64,000 bases of DNA, taken from contig CANPWP010000003.1 in the NCBI GenBank assembly GCA_947584595.1, positions 62,001-126,000 on the forward strand. Direction: 5' to 3'. The position numbers were made by a program, and so were the translations under genes. Origin of the DNA: an uncultured Clostridia bacterium. Its GTDB lineage: Bacteria; Bacillota; Clostridia; Oscillospirales; Acutalibacteraceae. Within the stretch, counting starts at the first letter, position 1; every line of letters starts with the position of its first letter. The notes below the pieces were generated by a model. The model was not told the origin of the DNA. It was given only the letters and a program-made list of their open reading frames with translations, and made no database searches. This document shows positions 17,470 through 27,038 of the stretch, one piece after another.

Positions 17470-18834
17470 TTAAAGTTTTTCGGTATACAATTTATATATA
17501 GCTTCAAGACAAATTTCTGCATGCTTAAAGAAGTTTTTTTCATTTATGCTTTCATCTGCATTGTGCATATTTATTTCGTCCCCAGGAAAAACAGGACCGA
17601 AAGCAACTCCTTTTCCGCCTAATTTTCTTGCGTAAGTTCCGCCTCCGCTTGTGTAAAGCCTGGGCTTTTCGCCCATAACATTTTCATATGCGCCTGATAA
17701 AACAGAAACTATTTTGCTGTTTTCATCAAGATAAAGTGGTCTTAAATGGCTGAGTACCTTGACGTTAAGATTTTCAAGTTCAGCGGATTTTGTGACCCTG
17801 TAGAGAACTCCGTCACCGTTTACTGTAACAGGGTATCTGATATCAAGGGTCATCTCGCAGGCATCATCAATAATTTTTACAGTTCCTAAGTTTACGGTTA
17901 ATGCTCCCGATACAGAGTCGCACATTTTAATTCCCAATGATCTTCCGTCTGTTTCGTTATTAATAGAATAGTCAATAAAAGAACAGATACTACCTAAGTC
18001 CTTGTGGCTGAAATGCTTAGCAAGCAAGTCAACCAACATTGCGGCGGCATTTAAACCGTTTTGTGGCTCGCAGGCATGTGAAGCCTTGCCTTTTGATAAA
18101 ATTACAAGGCCGTCAATAGTATAAATAAATTCAAAGTTTCCGCAGCTTGCGTCGGCAAGACGCATAAGCATCTGGTCGTCATATTCATTACATTCAAGTA
18201 AGGCATAGGCTGTGTCAGGCACAGCGTTTACGGCCTTTCCCGAATGAAATTCCGTTAAAGAAGTTCCGTTGTGAACAGGCGATGAGAGCTTCAGCTGTAA
18301 AATTCCTTTTTCGCCATAGCAAATTCCGTAGTTGCTGTCAGGGGTAAAAGAAAAATCAGGCATAGGCTCTTTTCCAAAGTATGTTTCCATATCAGACATA
18401 CCTTTTTCTTCATCAGTGCCGAAAATCGCTCTTATAGTATTGACTCCCTGAACTCCGCTTTCTTTTAAAGCTCTTAAACAGTAGAGGTTTATCAATGCGG
18501 CTCCCTTGTCATCAGCAACGCCTCTGCCGTAAAGTCTGCCATCTTTTCTTGTAAGCTCATATGGTGCAACGCTCCAGTTGTTGCCGGCTGGAACAACGTC
18601 AAGATGAGTCAATATGCCGCATAGCTTTCCGCCGCTTCCAAGCTCAATATGTCCAGCTTTATCATCAATATTTTTTGTATTAAGTCCGAAATCATCAGCT
18701 CTTTTTAAAATAAAATCAAGAGCGGCTCTGCATTCCATATCATTTTCTTCGGCAACAGATTGAAATTTTAATAATTTATCAAGGTCAGACAAGATTTCGT
18801 CTTTATATTCAAGTATTTTCTTTCCGAAATACAT
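17470..18834 (-). CDS. Sapep family Mn2+-dependent dipeptidase (M20, PepV-like)
   Basis: 454 residues. The metal-site motifs of M20 peptidases are present: THLDVVPAG (about 74-82), GRGVADDKG (about 104-112) and GTDEEKGMSD (about 141-150), with a C-terminal FGPVFPGDEINMHNADE containing the last histidine ligand. A lid/dimerisation insertion lies between, as in PepV. It hydrolyses dipeptides in the cytoplasm using two metal ions. The product is full length. The gene sits 17 bases before the DUF975-like gene on the same strand. Confidence 0.93.
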   Translation of the reverse strand: MYFGKKILEYKDEILSDLDKLLKFQSVAEENDMECRAALDFILKRADDFGLNTKNIDDKAGHIELGSGGKLCGILTHLDVVPAGNNWSVAPYELTRKDGRLYGRGVADDKGAALINLYCLRALKESGVQGVNTIRAIFGTDEEKGMSDMETYFGKEPMPDFSFTPDSNYGICYGEKGILQLKLSSPVHNGTSLTEFHSGKAVNAVPDTAYALLECNEYDDQMLMRLADASCGNFEFIYTIDGLVILSKGKASHACEPQNGLNAAAMLVDLLAKHFSHKDLGSICSFIDYSINNETDGRSLGIKMCDSVSGALTVNLGTVKIIDDACEMTLDIRYPVTVNGDGVLYRVTKSAELENLNVKVLSHLRPLYLDENSKIVSVLSGAYENVMGEKPRLYTSGGGTYARKLGGKGVAFGPVFPGDEINMHNADESINEKNFFKHAEICLEAIYKLYTEKL

Positions 18835-18911
18835 ATAATTGCACCTCTGGTTAAATTCATAATATGTGACAAAATATATTATTATTCAAAATCAGAATTA
18901 TTTATGTTGTT

Positions 18912-21422
18912 TTACTGAATATTATTTTTGTTATCATTATTATCATCATTTTTTTCATCGGCAATTTTATTATTGGCAGAAATTGAACCGTCACTGCGTA
19001 ATAAAAGCAGTTGATTTTTCAGCTTTTGATTCTTTAATTCTTTATATAAAACAATTAATACCAGATAAATAAAATAAATTATACCACATATTGAAGTAAT
19101 TATAATTCCAAAAATGAAACCGGGCTGATTATATACAAATTTTACTGAACTTGTCGAATTACCGGGAACTTTGACAGCCATAAAGCCTGAATTAACCTTT
19201 TCAATTTCAACTTCCTCGCCGTTAACATAGGCTTTCCAGCCCTCGTCGTAGGGAATACTGAAAAATAACAGATTATCATCACCGCTGTTTTTTATCTCCG
19301 CGGTAAATCCCTCATTATTATATTCGAAGCTTGAACAGCTGTTGCTTATAAGCTTTTCGCAGTCGTAGCAGTAATCATCATAAGTATAGCTGAAACTGTC
19401 TATTTCCTCTTGACCGTCATAGCTTAAATAGTCTGTAATATCGGAGTATTTTTTAAGCTGTTCTTCAGACAATATCATAGCTTTTAAAAGAATAAGATGT
19501 TTGTCATATTCGTAAAGCGGTTCCCAATCCTTCTCAGATAAAAACCTGTCATACATAAATCCCATAGGAATATAGTAGTCGTTTTCATATATATAACAGC
19601 CGTTTTCTTCGCCGTAATAGCTCCAGCCCGGCATTTTACAGGTTCCGTCTTCATCATTAAAGTTTTCATTATCATTTGTTTCGTCAAATAAATATTTACA
19701 GCTTAAAAATGCTCTTAAAGCATAGTAATTGCAGTCAGGACGAGAGGCAACATCTCTTGTAATGCCCAGAGATTGATAAAATTCAATAATAGAGGGAGAA
19801 ACTACGCTGTGAAATGCGTTAATTGATGGAATTTGCCAGTACATAGCCAGATTATCAAGAGATTCGTAAAAATCACTTCTGACAACGTCTAAATCATTCA
19901 TAGTCAGCTCTTCACCGTTATTTAAAGCATAAGGAATTATAAAAGATTTGTCATTACCCCCGTAGGTTTTTCCAGAAGCTACAATAAAATTTGATGAAAC
20001 AACAGTAATAATGCCAATTCCTATAAAAGTATAAATAACAAGTTTTTTTGCCTGCCTTTTATATTTTTTAATTATCAATGCACATAATAACAGAGAAACA
20101 ATCGCTGTGGCTGAGTAAATCCAGTATCTGTCGGGATAAGCCTCTAAACCGAATTGTAAGTTTTCAATAATGCTGTGGTTATCTTTATTATAACCGTAGC
20201 TTGGCATAAATCCTATAATTACAGCTATAAATACAGTAATTCCGGTTGTCCACGCAAATGCTCTTTCCCAGTTAGTTTCGTTGTTTTCAAGAGAAATAAC
20301 GGTTGCAAGTGCCATCATAAGCTCAAGCATATAAAACCATCTTGCATAATAAATACTGCTGTTGAATAATTGGAAAGAGCTGTTCAATACAGGAATTAAA
20401 GCCATTATAAAAAGCAGTGGCAAAATTTTTTTAAGCCAGTTTCTTGTTTTGCTTTGTAAAAATCCGATAACGCCTGCCATACTGAACAGCGGAAGCCAAC
20501 CGCTTACGGAAGCCCAGTTGCAGTCGACACTTTTTGTAAAGTTAGGAAATGCAGGCAGTTCGGGAGGGAAGAAGAAGCTTAAAATAATATACCAATATCT
20601 CTGAGGAATAGAGTAGACAAGAGAGTCCCAGCCGTTTGGATACTGTTCAAGTCTGGGGTTGCCCATTACCGTCATAACAGAGGGTAACAAAAGTACGGAA
20701 GCAGCGATAAAGCCCAAAGTCACCTCAAAAGAAAGCAGAAGAATCTGAGTAAATTTTACTTTGTAATTCTTTGTGCAGACCATAATAATCCAGTAAATAA
20801 TTACAAATATAACCTGACCCGCAAAGAAGTAGTAGTTTATAATGCATGAAAAGAAAACAGCAAGAACCAATATTTCACGTCTGTTTTCCTCCATAAATGC
20901 GTCAAGAGCCGCAAGCAGCAGCGGAAAGGAAATCATTGCCTCGTGAAAATGGAAAAAGAAAATATTATAAATTGAAAAACCCGAAAAAGCGTAAAGCAAG
21001 GCGCCTACAACAGCAAAATTTTTGTTTTTAACGTATCTTTTTAAAAAAATATATGCAGAAATCGAGGCACACATAAATTTTAGCATGAATAATGGTCCCA
21101 TAAGATAGGGGACAGCCTTGCTCGGGAAAAACATTGTGATCCAGAAAAACGGACTTCCCAAAAGGTAAAAACTGTAGCTTCCCACAAGTCCGGTGCCTAA
21201 ATCGGTAGTATTGCTCCATCTTGTGTTTCCGCTTTGTATAGCGTCGTGCACCATTTGATAAAACGGCACTTCCTGAACATTAAAATCTCCGTAATACAAA
21301 AAGTAACCGCCGTCATAAATCATATAAGGCAAAAATATTAAAGCTGAAAATAAAAGCGAAAGCAAGACGGTTTTAAGAATAAAATGACCGTTTTTATTAA
21401 TATTATAATTACTTAATCGCAC
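18912..21422 (-). CDS. YfhO family membrane protein
   Basis: 836 residues, start GTG 7 bases after AGGAAG. About a dozen membrane helices in the first 480 residues, with DFNVQEVPFYQMVHDAIQSGNTRWSNTTDLGTGLVGSYSFYLLGSPFF near the N-terminus, the GT-C-like signature of YfhO. A large extracytoplasmic domain and a final helix follow. The C-terminus is asparagine/aspartate-rich. Family members glycosylate lipoteichoic acid or related polymers using undecaprenyl-linked sugars. Its place beside a dipeptidase and the glycosyltransferase cluster fits cell-envelope work. Confidence 0.88.
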   Translation of the reverse strand: MRLSNYNINKNGHFILKTVLLSLLFSALIFLPYMIYDGGYFLYYGDFNVQEVPFYQMVHDAIQSGNTRWSNTTDLGTGLVGSYSFYLLGSPFFWITMFFPSKAVPYLMGPLFMLKFMCASISAYIFLKRYVKNKNFAVVGALLYAFSGFSIYNIFFFHFHEAMISFPLLLAALDAFMEENRREILVLAVFFSCIINYYFFAGQVIFVIIYWIIMVCTKNYKVKFTQILLLSFEVTLGFIAASVLLLPSVMTVMGNPRLEQYPNGWDSLVYSIPQRYWYIILSFFFPPELPAFPNFTKSVDCNWASVSGWLPLFSMAGVIGFLQSKTRNWLKKILPLLFIMALIPVLNSSFQLFNSSIYYARWFYMLELMMALATVISLENNETNWERAFAWTTGITVFIAVIIGFMPSYGYNKDNHSIIENLQFGLEAYPDRYWIYSATAIVSLLLCALIIKKYKRQAKKLVIYTFIGIGIITVVSSNFIVASGKTYGGNDKSFIIPYALNNGEELTMNDLDVVRSDFYESLDNLAMYWQIPSINAFHSVVSPSIIEFYQSLGITRDVASRPDCNYYALRAFLSCKYLFDETNDNENFNDEDGTCKMPGWSYYGEENGCYIYENDYYIPMGFMYDRFLSEKDWEPLYEYDKHLILLKAMILSEEQLKKYSDITDYLSYDGQEEIDSFSYTYDDYCYDCEKLISNSCSSFEYNNEGFTAEIKNSGDDNLLFFSIPYDEGWKAYVNGEEVEIEKVNSGFMAVKVPGNSTSSVKFVYNQPGFIFGIIITSICGIIYFIYLVLIVLYKELKNQKLKNQLLLLRSDGSISANNKIADEKNDDNNDNKNNIQ

Positions 21423-21576
21423 AATTTTTCTTCCTTTATAAAGAACGCAGAAATTTGCGACTTTACTTTTTTAAAAATAAAAGTATAATAATGTATATAG
21501 TATATCATATGTTGTCGTTTTTTTCACTATAAAATTTCAACAAAATGTTAAAATATAAAAATTTTGGAGATTAAAT

Positions 21577-22173
21577 ATGGAAAAAAATAAAAACAGTCAT
21601 TTTTTTGCAGTACTTTCAAGAATGAAATACATTACAAGATGGGGATTAATGAATAATACAAAAAGCGAAAATATAAGCGAGCACAGTCTGCAAACTGCAT
21701 ATTTTGCCCATATTTTAACTGTTATAGAAAATAAACGCTTCGGGAAAAAATTAAATCCTGAGCGTGCGGCGCTTCTTGCAATGTTTCACGATTGTTCTGA
21801 GATTTATACCGGAGATATGCCTACCCCCGTTAAGTACTACAATCCCAAAATTGCAGAGGCATATAAAAATGTTGAAATACTTTCAACAGAAAAACTTGTT
21901 TCACTGCTGCCTGACGACTTAAAAGAAGAATACAGAGAAATTTTATTTTATGAAGGTATAAAAGACGAAGAGCTCAAGCCATATGTAAAGGCGGCAGATA
22001 AGTTGTCGGCACTTGTAAAGTGTATTGAAGAGCTGAGAATGGGAAATGATGAGTTTAAAAAAGCAAAAGAAGCAACAGAAAATTCACTTGTAAAAATGAA
22101 TTTAGACTCGGTAAATGTATTTATAAAAGAGTTTTTGCCGTCGTTTTATTTATCTTTAGATGAACAGGAATAG
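21577..22173 (+). CDS. yfbR: 5'-deoxynucleotidase YfbR-like HD domain protein
   Basis: 198 residues. The HD metal ligands line up with E. coli YfbR: His36 (SEHS), His71-Asp72 (MFHDCSE) and Asp141 (KAADK), each shifted by three to four residues. The MPTPVKYYN motif after the HD pair is specific to this family. It removes phosphate from deoxynucleoside 5'-monophosphates and is cytoplasmic. The start is ATG after TTTGGAGA. It lies alone between the divergent YfhO gene and an LCP gene. Confidence 0.93.
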   Translation: MEKNKNSHFFAVLSRMKYITRWGLMNNTKSENISEHSLQTAYFAHILTVIENKRFGKKLNPERAALLAMFHDCSEIYTGDMPTPVKYYNPKIAEAYKNVEILSTEKLVSLLPDDLKEEYREILFYEGIKDEELKPYVKAADKLSALVKCIEELRMGNDEFKKAKEATENSLVKMNLDSVNVFIKEFLPSFYLSLDEQE

Positions 22174-22322
22174 ACAAAATTTCATCTAATTTTCACTTAA
22201 TATCCATAATAAACTCATGATAATTTCTTATAAGTAATTAAAAAGTGTTGTATTTTGTGGTATACTAACTAATATTGGTAATTTATACACAAAATATTTT
22301 AAACTCTTAAGGGGTGATAACT

Positions 22323-23492
22323 ATGGCAACACAAGATAATCAGAGTCGTGGCGGCTATGTGGACATAAGTTCTAACTCCCAAGTAAAAAAGGTGTATAAT
22401 AAAAAGGGCAGAATGAAAAGGATTCTGATCGTATTTCTTTCCATACTATTTTTAATTTGCGGTTCAGGTCTTTTGTATTATTATTCTGTACTTGAGTCAC
22501 TAAATTATAATTTTATATCTTCTTCACAGGGAAAAAACGATACCACTGGAGGAGATGTAGGTTCGGAAACCTCAAACTTAACCTTTGACGGACAAACTCT
22601 CTTAAGCGATTCAAAAATTTTGAATGTAATGCTTTTTGGTGTAGATTACTCTCAAGAGGGAGAAAACAGCAGAAGTGATTCAATGATTATGTTATCGGTT
22701 GATAACAGGCATAAAAAATTAAAGCTGACAACCTTTATGAGAGATACATGGGTAAACATTCCCGATTACGGATATGATAAGCTGACCCATGCATATTCTT
22801 ATGGAGGAGCGGCACTTTCAATACAGACCATTGAATCAAATTTCGGCATTAAAGTTGACAGATATGCTGTTGTAGATTACGAAAGCTTTAAAAGTATCGT
22901 TGATATTTTGGGCGGAGTTGATATTGAGCTGACAGAAGATGAAATCGGATATATTAATTTCCAGATGTATATTAACGATAAAACAGGCAATACACCTCAG
23001 GAAACAATAACAGACCCTCCGGGAGTCGTTCACTTAAACGGACGTGAAGCTCTCTGGTATGCCCGTGACAGAGGCTTTGATGATGAAAATTATCCCGGAG
23101 TTATTTTTGAGGGTGACGACTGGGACAGAACAAGAAGACAGCGCAACTTTCTCAGCGTTGTGTTTGAAAGTATGAAGGATGCGTCACTTCCGCAGATTGT
23201 TTCAATTGTCGGTGAAGTAGGACCGCTTATAACAACCAATTTTAAAAAGGATGAAATTACAACATTAGTTGCAAATTCCTTAAAATACTTACAATACGAT
23301 GTAGAGCAGTATTATGTTCCTCAGGGTGAAATAGGAACTTTATGGAAGTATTCCGACCCATCCATTAATAATGATTATATTGAAATTATTGATATGGATA
23401 CCGTAAGAAATGACTTTGCAAAGTTTATTTTTGAAGATTTAATCGATATAGAATCTTCTACACAAACAACAAAATCGACAGCAGATGAATAA
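22323..23492 (+). CDS. LytR-CpsA-Psr (LCP) family cell-wall glycopolymer transferase
   Basis: 389 residues from the ATG at 22323, with AAGGGG 8 bases upstream; a GTG three codons earlier overlaps that site. Short cytoplasmic N-terminus, one membrane helix (about 31-52), then the extracytoplasmic LCP domain: NVMLFGVDYS, SRSDSMIMLSVD, RDTWVNIP and ALWYARDRG contain the conserved arginines and aspartates that bind polyprenyl pyrophosphate. It attaches secondary wall polymers to peptidoglycan. An extended -10 box TGGTATACT lies at 22258-22266. A terminator and repeats follow. Confidence 0.93.
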   Translation: MATQDNQSRGGYVDISSNSQVKKVYNKKGRMKRILIVFLSILFLICGSGLLYYYSVLESLNYNFISSSQGKNDTTGGDVGSETSNLTFDGQTLLSDSKILNVMLFGVDYSQEGENSRSDSMIMLSVDNRHKKLKLTTFMRDTWVNIPDYGYDKLTHAYSYGGAALSIQTIESNFGIKVDRYAVVDYESFKSIVDILGGVDIELTEDEIGYINFQMYINDKTGNTPQETITDPPGVVHLNGREALWYARDRGFDDENYPGVIFEGDDWDRTRRQRNFLSVVFESMKDASLPQIVSIVGEVGPLITTNFKKDEITTLVANSLKYLQYDVEQYYVPQGEIGTLWKYSDPSINNDYIEIIDMDTVRNDFAKFIFEDLIDIESSTQTTKSTADE

Positions 23493-23496
23493 AAAA

Positions 23497-23581
23497 GCAG
23501 TCGGTGGATGTACCCGAGCATACAGCACCGTATAAAAACAATTTTTTATGCCCGACTGTTTCCGAGCATTTTCCTATAAAG
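23497..23581 (+). repeat. Dispersed CCTATCCG-loop structured element, copy 1
   Basis: The 7-bp stem CAGTCGG (23498-23504) / CCGACTG (23552-23558) encloses a small hairpin ATGT-ACCCGA-GCAT and the motif ACAGCACCGTATAAAAAC. The element ends in TCCTATAAAG. Related copies lie near 28.8, 46.5 and 57.6 kb. It may be a small RNA or a 3'-UTR element; it begins 4 bases after the LCP stop. Confidence 0.65.
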
Positions 23582-23582
23582 T

Positions 23583-23617
23583 AAAAAAGTGACCGTCTTT
23601 TAGACGGTCACTTTTTC
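23583..23617 (+). terminator. Intrinsic terminator after copy 1 / LCP gene
   Basis: AGTGACCGTCT (23588-23598) / AGACGGTCACT (23602-23612), 3-base loop, A-tract before and T5 after. Confidence 0.88.
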
Positions 23618-23655
23618 TGATAAAGTTAAATAAAAGCATTAAGCGATATAAAGAG

Positions 23656-23757
23656 TAATTTCGCCGAATTTATCGGCGACAAAGGGCTGCTCGCCCTTTG
23701 AACCTCGGTCGCTTTTTTGAAAAAAAGCGACGCAAAAAACTTTTACTTTTCTCGTCT
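23656..23757 (-). repeat. Dispersed three-hairpin element, copy B
   Basis: Same three hairpins as copy A on the opposite strand: GTCGCTTTTTT/AAAAAAGCGAC, CAAAGGGC/GCCCTTTG and TCGCCGA/TCGGCGA. Stem bases differ from copy A but still pair. Confidence 0.8.
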
Positions 23758-23772
23758 TAAACTTTTAATATT

Positions 23773-25410
23773 TTAATCAATCGGCTCAAATCTATGAATT
23801 TTTCTGCCGTCTTTTTCAATTACTTCGGCAAACATATCGTAAGGTCTTACCCAAAGTCCGCTGTTATTGTAAAGTGGTTTGTAAACTACCATCATTTCAT
23901 CGGTTTCACTGTGTTTTGCAATACCTATAACCTCATATTCGTTTCCTTTAAAATGACGGTATTTTCCCGGCTTTACATCAATAGGCTGTAAATCTTGTTG
24001 AACATTGTTATCACAAGAATTTGTATCAACTGTAATTTCTTCATCAGAAATATTATTTTTTATTTCAAAGCTGCCGTCATTGGCAACAAGTATTCTTCCG
24101 CTGTAAGGAGGAATGTTAAGATTGATATATCCGTCAGCCTGAAATTTTGCATTGCCATTTAAAACATCTGTTAAGATAAAGTTTCCGTCCACGCTAAATC
24201 CTGTTTCGCTCTGGTTGTCAGATAGATTTAACGCAATGTAAACAGTCTGAGAAGAGGTTCTTCTTCTGAAAACATACTGTTCGTTTTTGATAACAATGTT
24301 TTCAAAATCACCGTACTTTAATCCTTCAAGATGTCGTCTTACATTACCTAATGTATAAAGAAAACTGCATAAATTATTATCTGCGTCAGGAATACTGTCA
24401 ATGTCAAGACAAGGTCTTAAATTGTGGTCGCAGTGCTTGGTTCTTTTGCCTTTTACTGCCCATTCACTTCCGTAATAAATTGAGGGGACGCCGGGCATAC
24501 AGTATAACAATGTGTAAATGTTTTTTAAATGTCTTTTGTCATTTACTGTGCTTGCAAGCCTGTTAACATCATGGTTGTCCACAAAGTTGTATGTGTAAAT
24601 GTTTTTGTAAATTCCGCCGTTTGAAAATTGTCTTTGTAAAGAATGTGCAATTTCAAAGTAGTTGCGGTCGTTGTGGCTGGAGTAAAGTCCCTTAAAACAT
24701 TCATAGTTTGTAACGGAGTGTAAACCGTCATTCCGGGTAATTTTGTTATAATCTCCGCCGACCATTTCGCCGTACATCCAGAAATCGTCTTTTTTGCTTC
24801 TGGTAAAGTTTCTTAATTGCCTGAAAAAGTTTGTATCCATTACATCAGCCGCATCAAGTCTTAAACCGTCAATATCAAACTCATCAATCCAAAATCTTAC
24901 GATGTCAATCAAATAGTTTACAACATCCTTATTTTGAAGATTAAGCTTAACAAGTTCATAATGACCTGCCCATCCTTCATACCAAAAATTATCGCCCTTA
25001 GGACTGCGTCCGTTAAAGTTCAGATTCTGAAACCAGGAACAATATGGTGAAGAGGAACCTTTTTGCTGAATATCCTTAAAAGCAAAAAATTCTCTGCCGA
25101 CATGGTTAAATACGCCGTCTAATAAAACTTTTATTCCGTTTTTGTGAAGAGTATCGCATATTTTTTTAAAAGAATTATTGTCTCCCAAACGGCAGTCTAT
25201 TTTTTTGTAATCAATTGTATCATATCCGTGTGAAGTGCTTTCAAATACAGGGTTAAATACAATTGCATTTATCTTTAATTTTTTTAAATGCTCTATCCAC
25301 TCATATATTTTATCAAGTCTGTATTGAATGTTATGGTCGTTTTGCTTTGGAGCGCCGCAAAATCCAAGAGGATATATATTATAAATTATTGATTCATTAA
25401 TATAAGACAT
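23773..25410 (-). CDS. GH13 alpha-amylase family protein fused to a DUF1653 domain
   Basis: 545 residues without a signal peptide, so probably cytoplasmic. The GH13 barrel holds all three catalytic acids: nucleophile Asp186 in DGLRLDAAD, acid/base Glu215 in YGEMVGG, and Asp281 in FVDNHD. It likely acts on short maltodextrins. After a C-terminal beta domain, residues from about 480 (PGKYRHFKGNEYEVIG...GLWVRPYDMF) form a DUF1653 domain, normally a small stand-alone protein. There is no break in the frame, so this is a true fusion. Start ATG after GGAGATG. A promoter lies in the divergent gap to the pyrophosphatase. Confidence 0.9.
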   Translation of the reverse strand: MSYINESIIYNIYPLGFCGAPKQNDHNIQYRLDKIYEWIEHLKKLKINAIVFNPVFESTSHGYDTIDYKKIDCRLGDNNSFKKICDTLHKNGIKVLLDGVFNHVGREFFAFKDIQQKGSSSPYCSWFQNLNFNGRSPKGDNFWYEGWAGHYELVKLNLQNKDVVNYLIDIVRFWIDEFDIDGLRLDAADVMDTNFFRQLRNFTRSKKDDFWMYGEMVGGDYNKITRNDGLHSVTNYECFKGLYSSHNDRNYFEIAHSLQRQFSNGGIYKNIYTYNFVDNHDVNRLASTVNDKRHLKNIYTLLYCMPGVPSIYYGSEWAVKGKRTKHCDHNLRPCLDIDSIPDADNNLCSFLYTLGNVRRHLEGLKYGDFENIVIKNEQYVFRRRTSSQTVYIALNLSDNQSETGFSVDGNFILTDVLNGNAKFQADGYINLNIPPYSGRILVANDGSFEIKNNISDEEITVDTNSCDNNVQQDLQPIDVKPGKYRHFKGNEYEVIGIAKHSETDEMMVVYKPLYNNSGLWVRPYDMFAEVIEKDGRKIHRFEPID

Positions 25411-25566
25411 ATATTCATCTCCGTATCAATTTATATATTTTGAATAAAATATGAATGCATTATACCATAATAAAAAATATTGCGCAATAAGATACGATGT
25501 GTTAAAATATAAATATTAAACATCTGAACATCAAAAAATATAAAATTCTGAAAAGGAATGATAGCT

Positions 25567-26094
25567 GTGAATGTATGGCACGATATGTCGCCTAAAAGAA
25601 TAAGCCCCGACGATTTTATTGCATATATTGAAATTCCGAAAGGAAGTAAGTCAAAGTATGAGCTTGATAAGGATACAGGTCTTTTAATTCTTGACAGAGT
25701 TCTTTATACGTCTACTCATTATCCGGCTAATTACGGTTTGATTCCAAGAACATACGCTGATGACTTAGACCCTCTTGATGTACTTGTTGTATCAAGCGAG
25801 GTCATGTATCCCTCAACTATCGTAAGGTGTTATCCAATTGGTGTGATAAATATGATAGACAACGGCAGAAATGATGAAAAAATTATTGCAATTCCTTACG
25901 ACGACCCAACTTATAACACATTTAAAGATATATCTGAGCTGCCCAAGCATATTTTCACAGAAATGTGCCATTTTTTCACGGTTTACAAAACATTAGAGCA
26001 TAAACAAACTGCCGTTGAGGAAGTTCAAAATTCAGAAAAAGCAAAAGAAATCATAAGAAAGGCAATCAGCACATATAAGGATAAATTCTGCTGA
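25567..26094 (+). CDS. ppa: inorganic pyrophosphatase (family I)
   Basis: 175 residues if it starts at the GTG at 25567, which gives the typical MNVWHDMSPKRISPDDF beginning and sits 9 bases after AAAAGGA. The ATG at 25558 touches that site and is less likely. Active-site motifs: KGSKSKYELDKDTG, THYPANYGLIPRTYADDLDPLDVLV with the metal-binding aspartates, and DDPTY. Hydrolyses pyrophosphate, driving biosynthesis. It precedes a membrane-protein gene by 12 bases. Confidence 0.96.
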   Translation: MNVWHDMSPKRISPDDFIAYIEIPKGSKSKYELDKDTGLLILDRVLYTSTHYPANYGLIPRTYADDLDPLDVLVVSSEVMYPSTIVRCYPIGVINMIDNGRNDEKIIAIPYDDPTYNTFKDISELPKHIFTEMCHFFTVYKTLEHKQTAVEEVQNSEKAKEIIRKAISTYKDKFC

Positions 26095-26106
26095 TATGGT
26101 GATGAA

Positions 26107-26970
26107 ATGTTAAAAATTCAGAATAAGACGACTAAAAGGCTGAGAATTGCCTTAATAATTTTGTTTCTTGTTATTTTGTTTGCAAACAGCTTTCCGTTTT
26201 TTCAGGGTACAGTATATTTTGGAAATACTGCTGTAAAGGACAGCATTTATGTATTTGATTGGAAAGCAACTGACGAAGAAACAGGAAAAGAAAAAGTCTA
26301 TGATTATGCCTATTATGCAGATAAAGAAGACCCTACAGCAGAAACAAGCAAAATCAAAGTGTATATTGATGAAGAATTACAGAATGAATTTGAAGCAAAT
26401 CCCGAAACTTTAAATATTTATTACTGGGGCGGAGAAAATAGCGGCGACGCCGAGTGTATAACTACCGAAAAAACCGTAAAAAAATCATTTGAAGATTTAA
26501 GGAATGGTGAAGAACGTACATATTATGAATATGAAGCACTTATTCCCAAAGACGCTGAATATTTCCAGTTTCACGCAGGCGACAGATATTTTAACGGAAA
26601 TCTTCTGAAATATTATACGGCTACCGATTTGTTTTTAGAGGTAACAACAATTACTGATAATCCTCAGGAGCAAGGTGCTTTGTCAACAGTTGCGTTGAGT
26701 TCTGCGATTTTCTTTGTAATTCCGATAATAGGTTTCTTATTCGCTGCCTTTGATAAGGCAAGAAATTTCAAAAATATTGCAGGAATACTTTGTTCTATTT
26801 TAGGTGTATTTGCAATTGTGTATATTGTAGGACCTGAATATCTGTCAATAGGCTCCTTAGCAGCATTGCTTTTTTATCTTGCAGCGTTCCTTGTTTCAAT
26901 GTTTGGTATTTTTGCCCGATATCTTGTTAGCCCTGAAAAGGAAAATACAGAAGATAATAAGGAGTCTTAA
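26107..26970 (+). CDS. hypothetical membrane protein
   Basis: 287 residues. One N-terminal membrane helix (about 12-32), an extracytoplasmic region of about 160 residues rich in acidic residues and tyrosines (with YYWGGENSGDAEC and FQFHAGDRYF), then three membrane helices (about 197-217, 225-245 and 250-275) and a charged tail. It is co-transcribed with the pyrophosphatase, 12 bases downstream behind GGTGATGAA. No recognised domain. A terminator follows. Confidence 0.6.
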   Translation: MLKIQNKTTKRLRIALIILFLVILFANSFPFFQGTVYFGNTAVKDSIYVFDWKATDEETGKEKVYDYAYYADKEDPTAETSKIKVYIDEELQNEFEANPETLNIYYWGGENSGDAECITTEKTVKKSFEDLRNGEERTYYEYEALIPKDAEYFQFHAGDRYFNGNLLKYYTATDLFLEVTTITDNPQEQGALSTVALSSAIFFVIPIIGFLFAAFDKARNFKNIAGILCSILGVFAIVYIVGPEYLSIGSLAALLFYLAAFLVSMFGIFARYLVSPEKENTEDNKES

Positions 26971-27003
26971 AATAACACAAAGTATTTCTTTCGACAAAAA
27001 TAT

Positions 27004-27037
27004 AAAAACCAGCCGTATTTTATTGACGGCTGGTTTC
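27004..27037. terminator. Bidirectional intrinsic terminator
   Basis: AAACCAGCCGT / ACGGCTGGTTT with A-tract and T-tract, between convergent genes. Confidence 0.85.
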
Positions 27038-27038
27038 T

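Noticed and set aside
23583-23757. CRISPR array
   Set aside because: The repeats here are two different palindromic families with single copies per site, not regularly spaced direct repeats.
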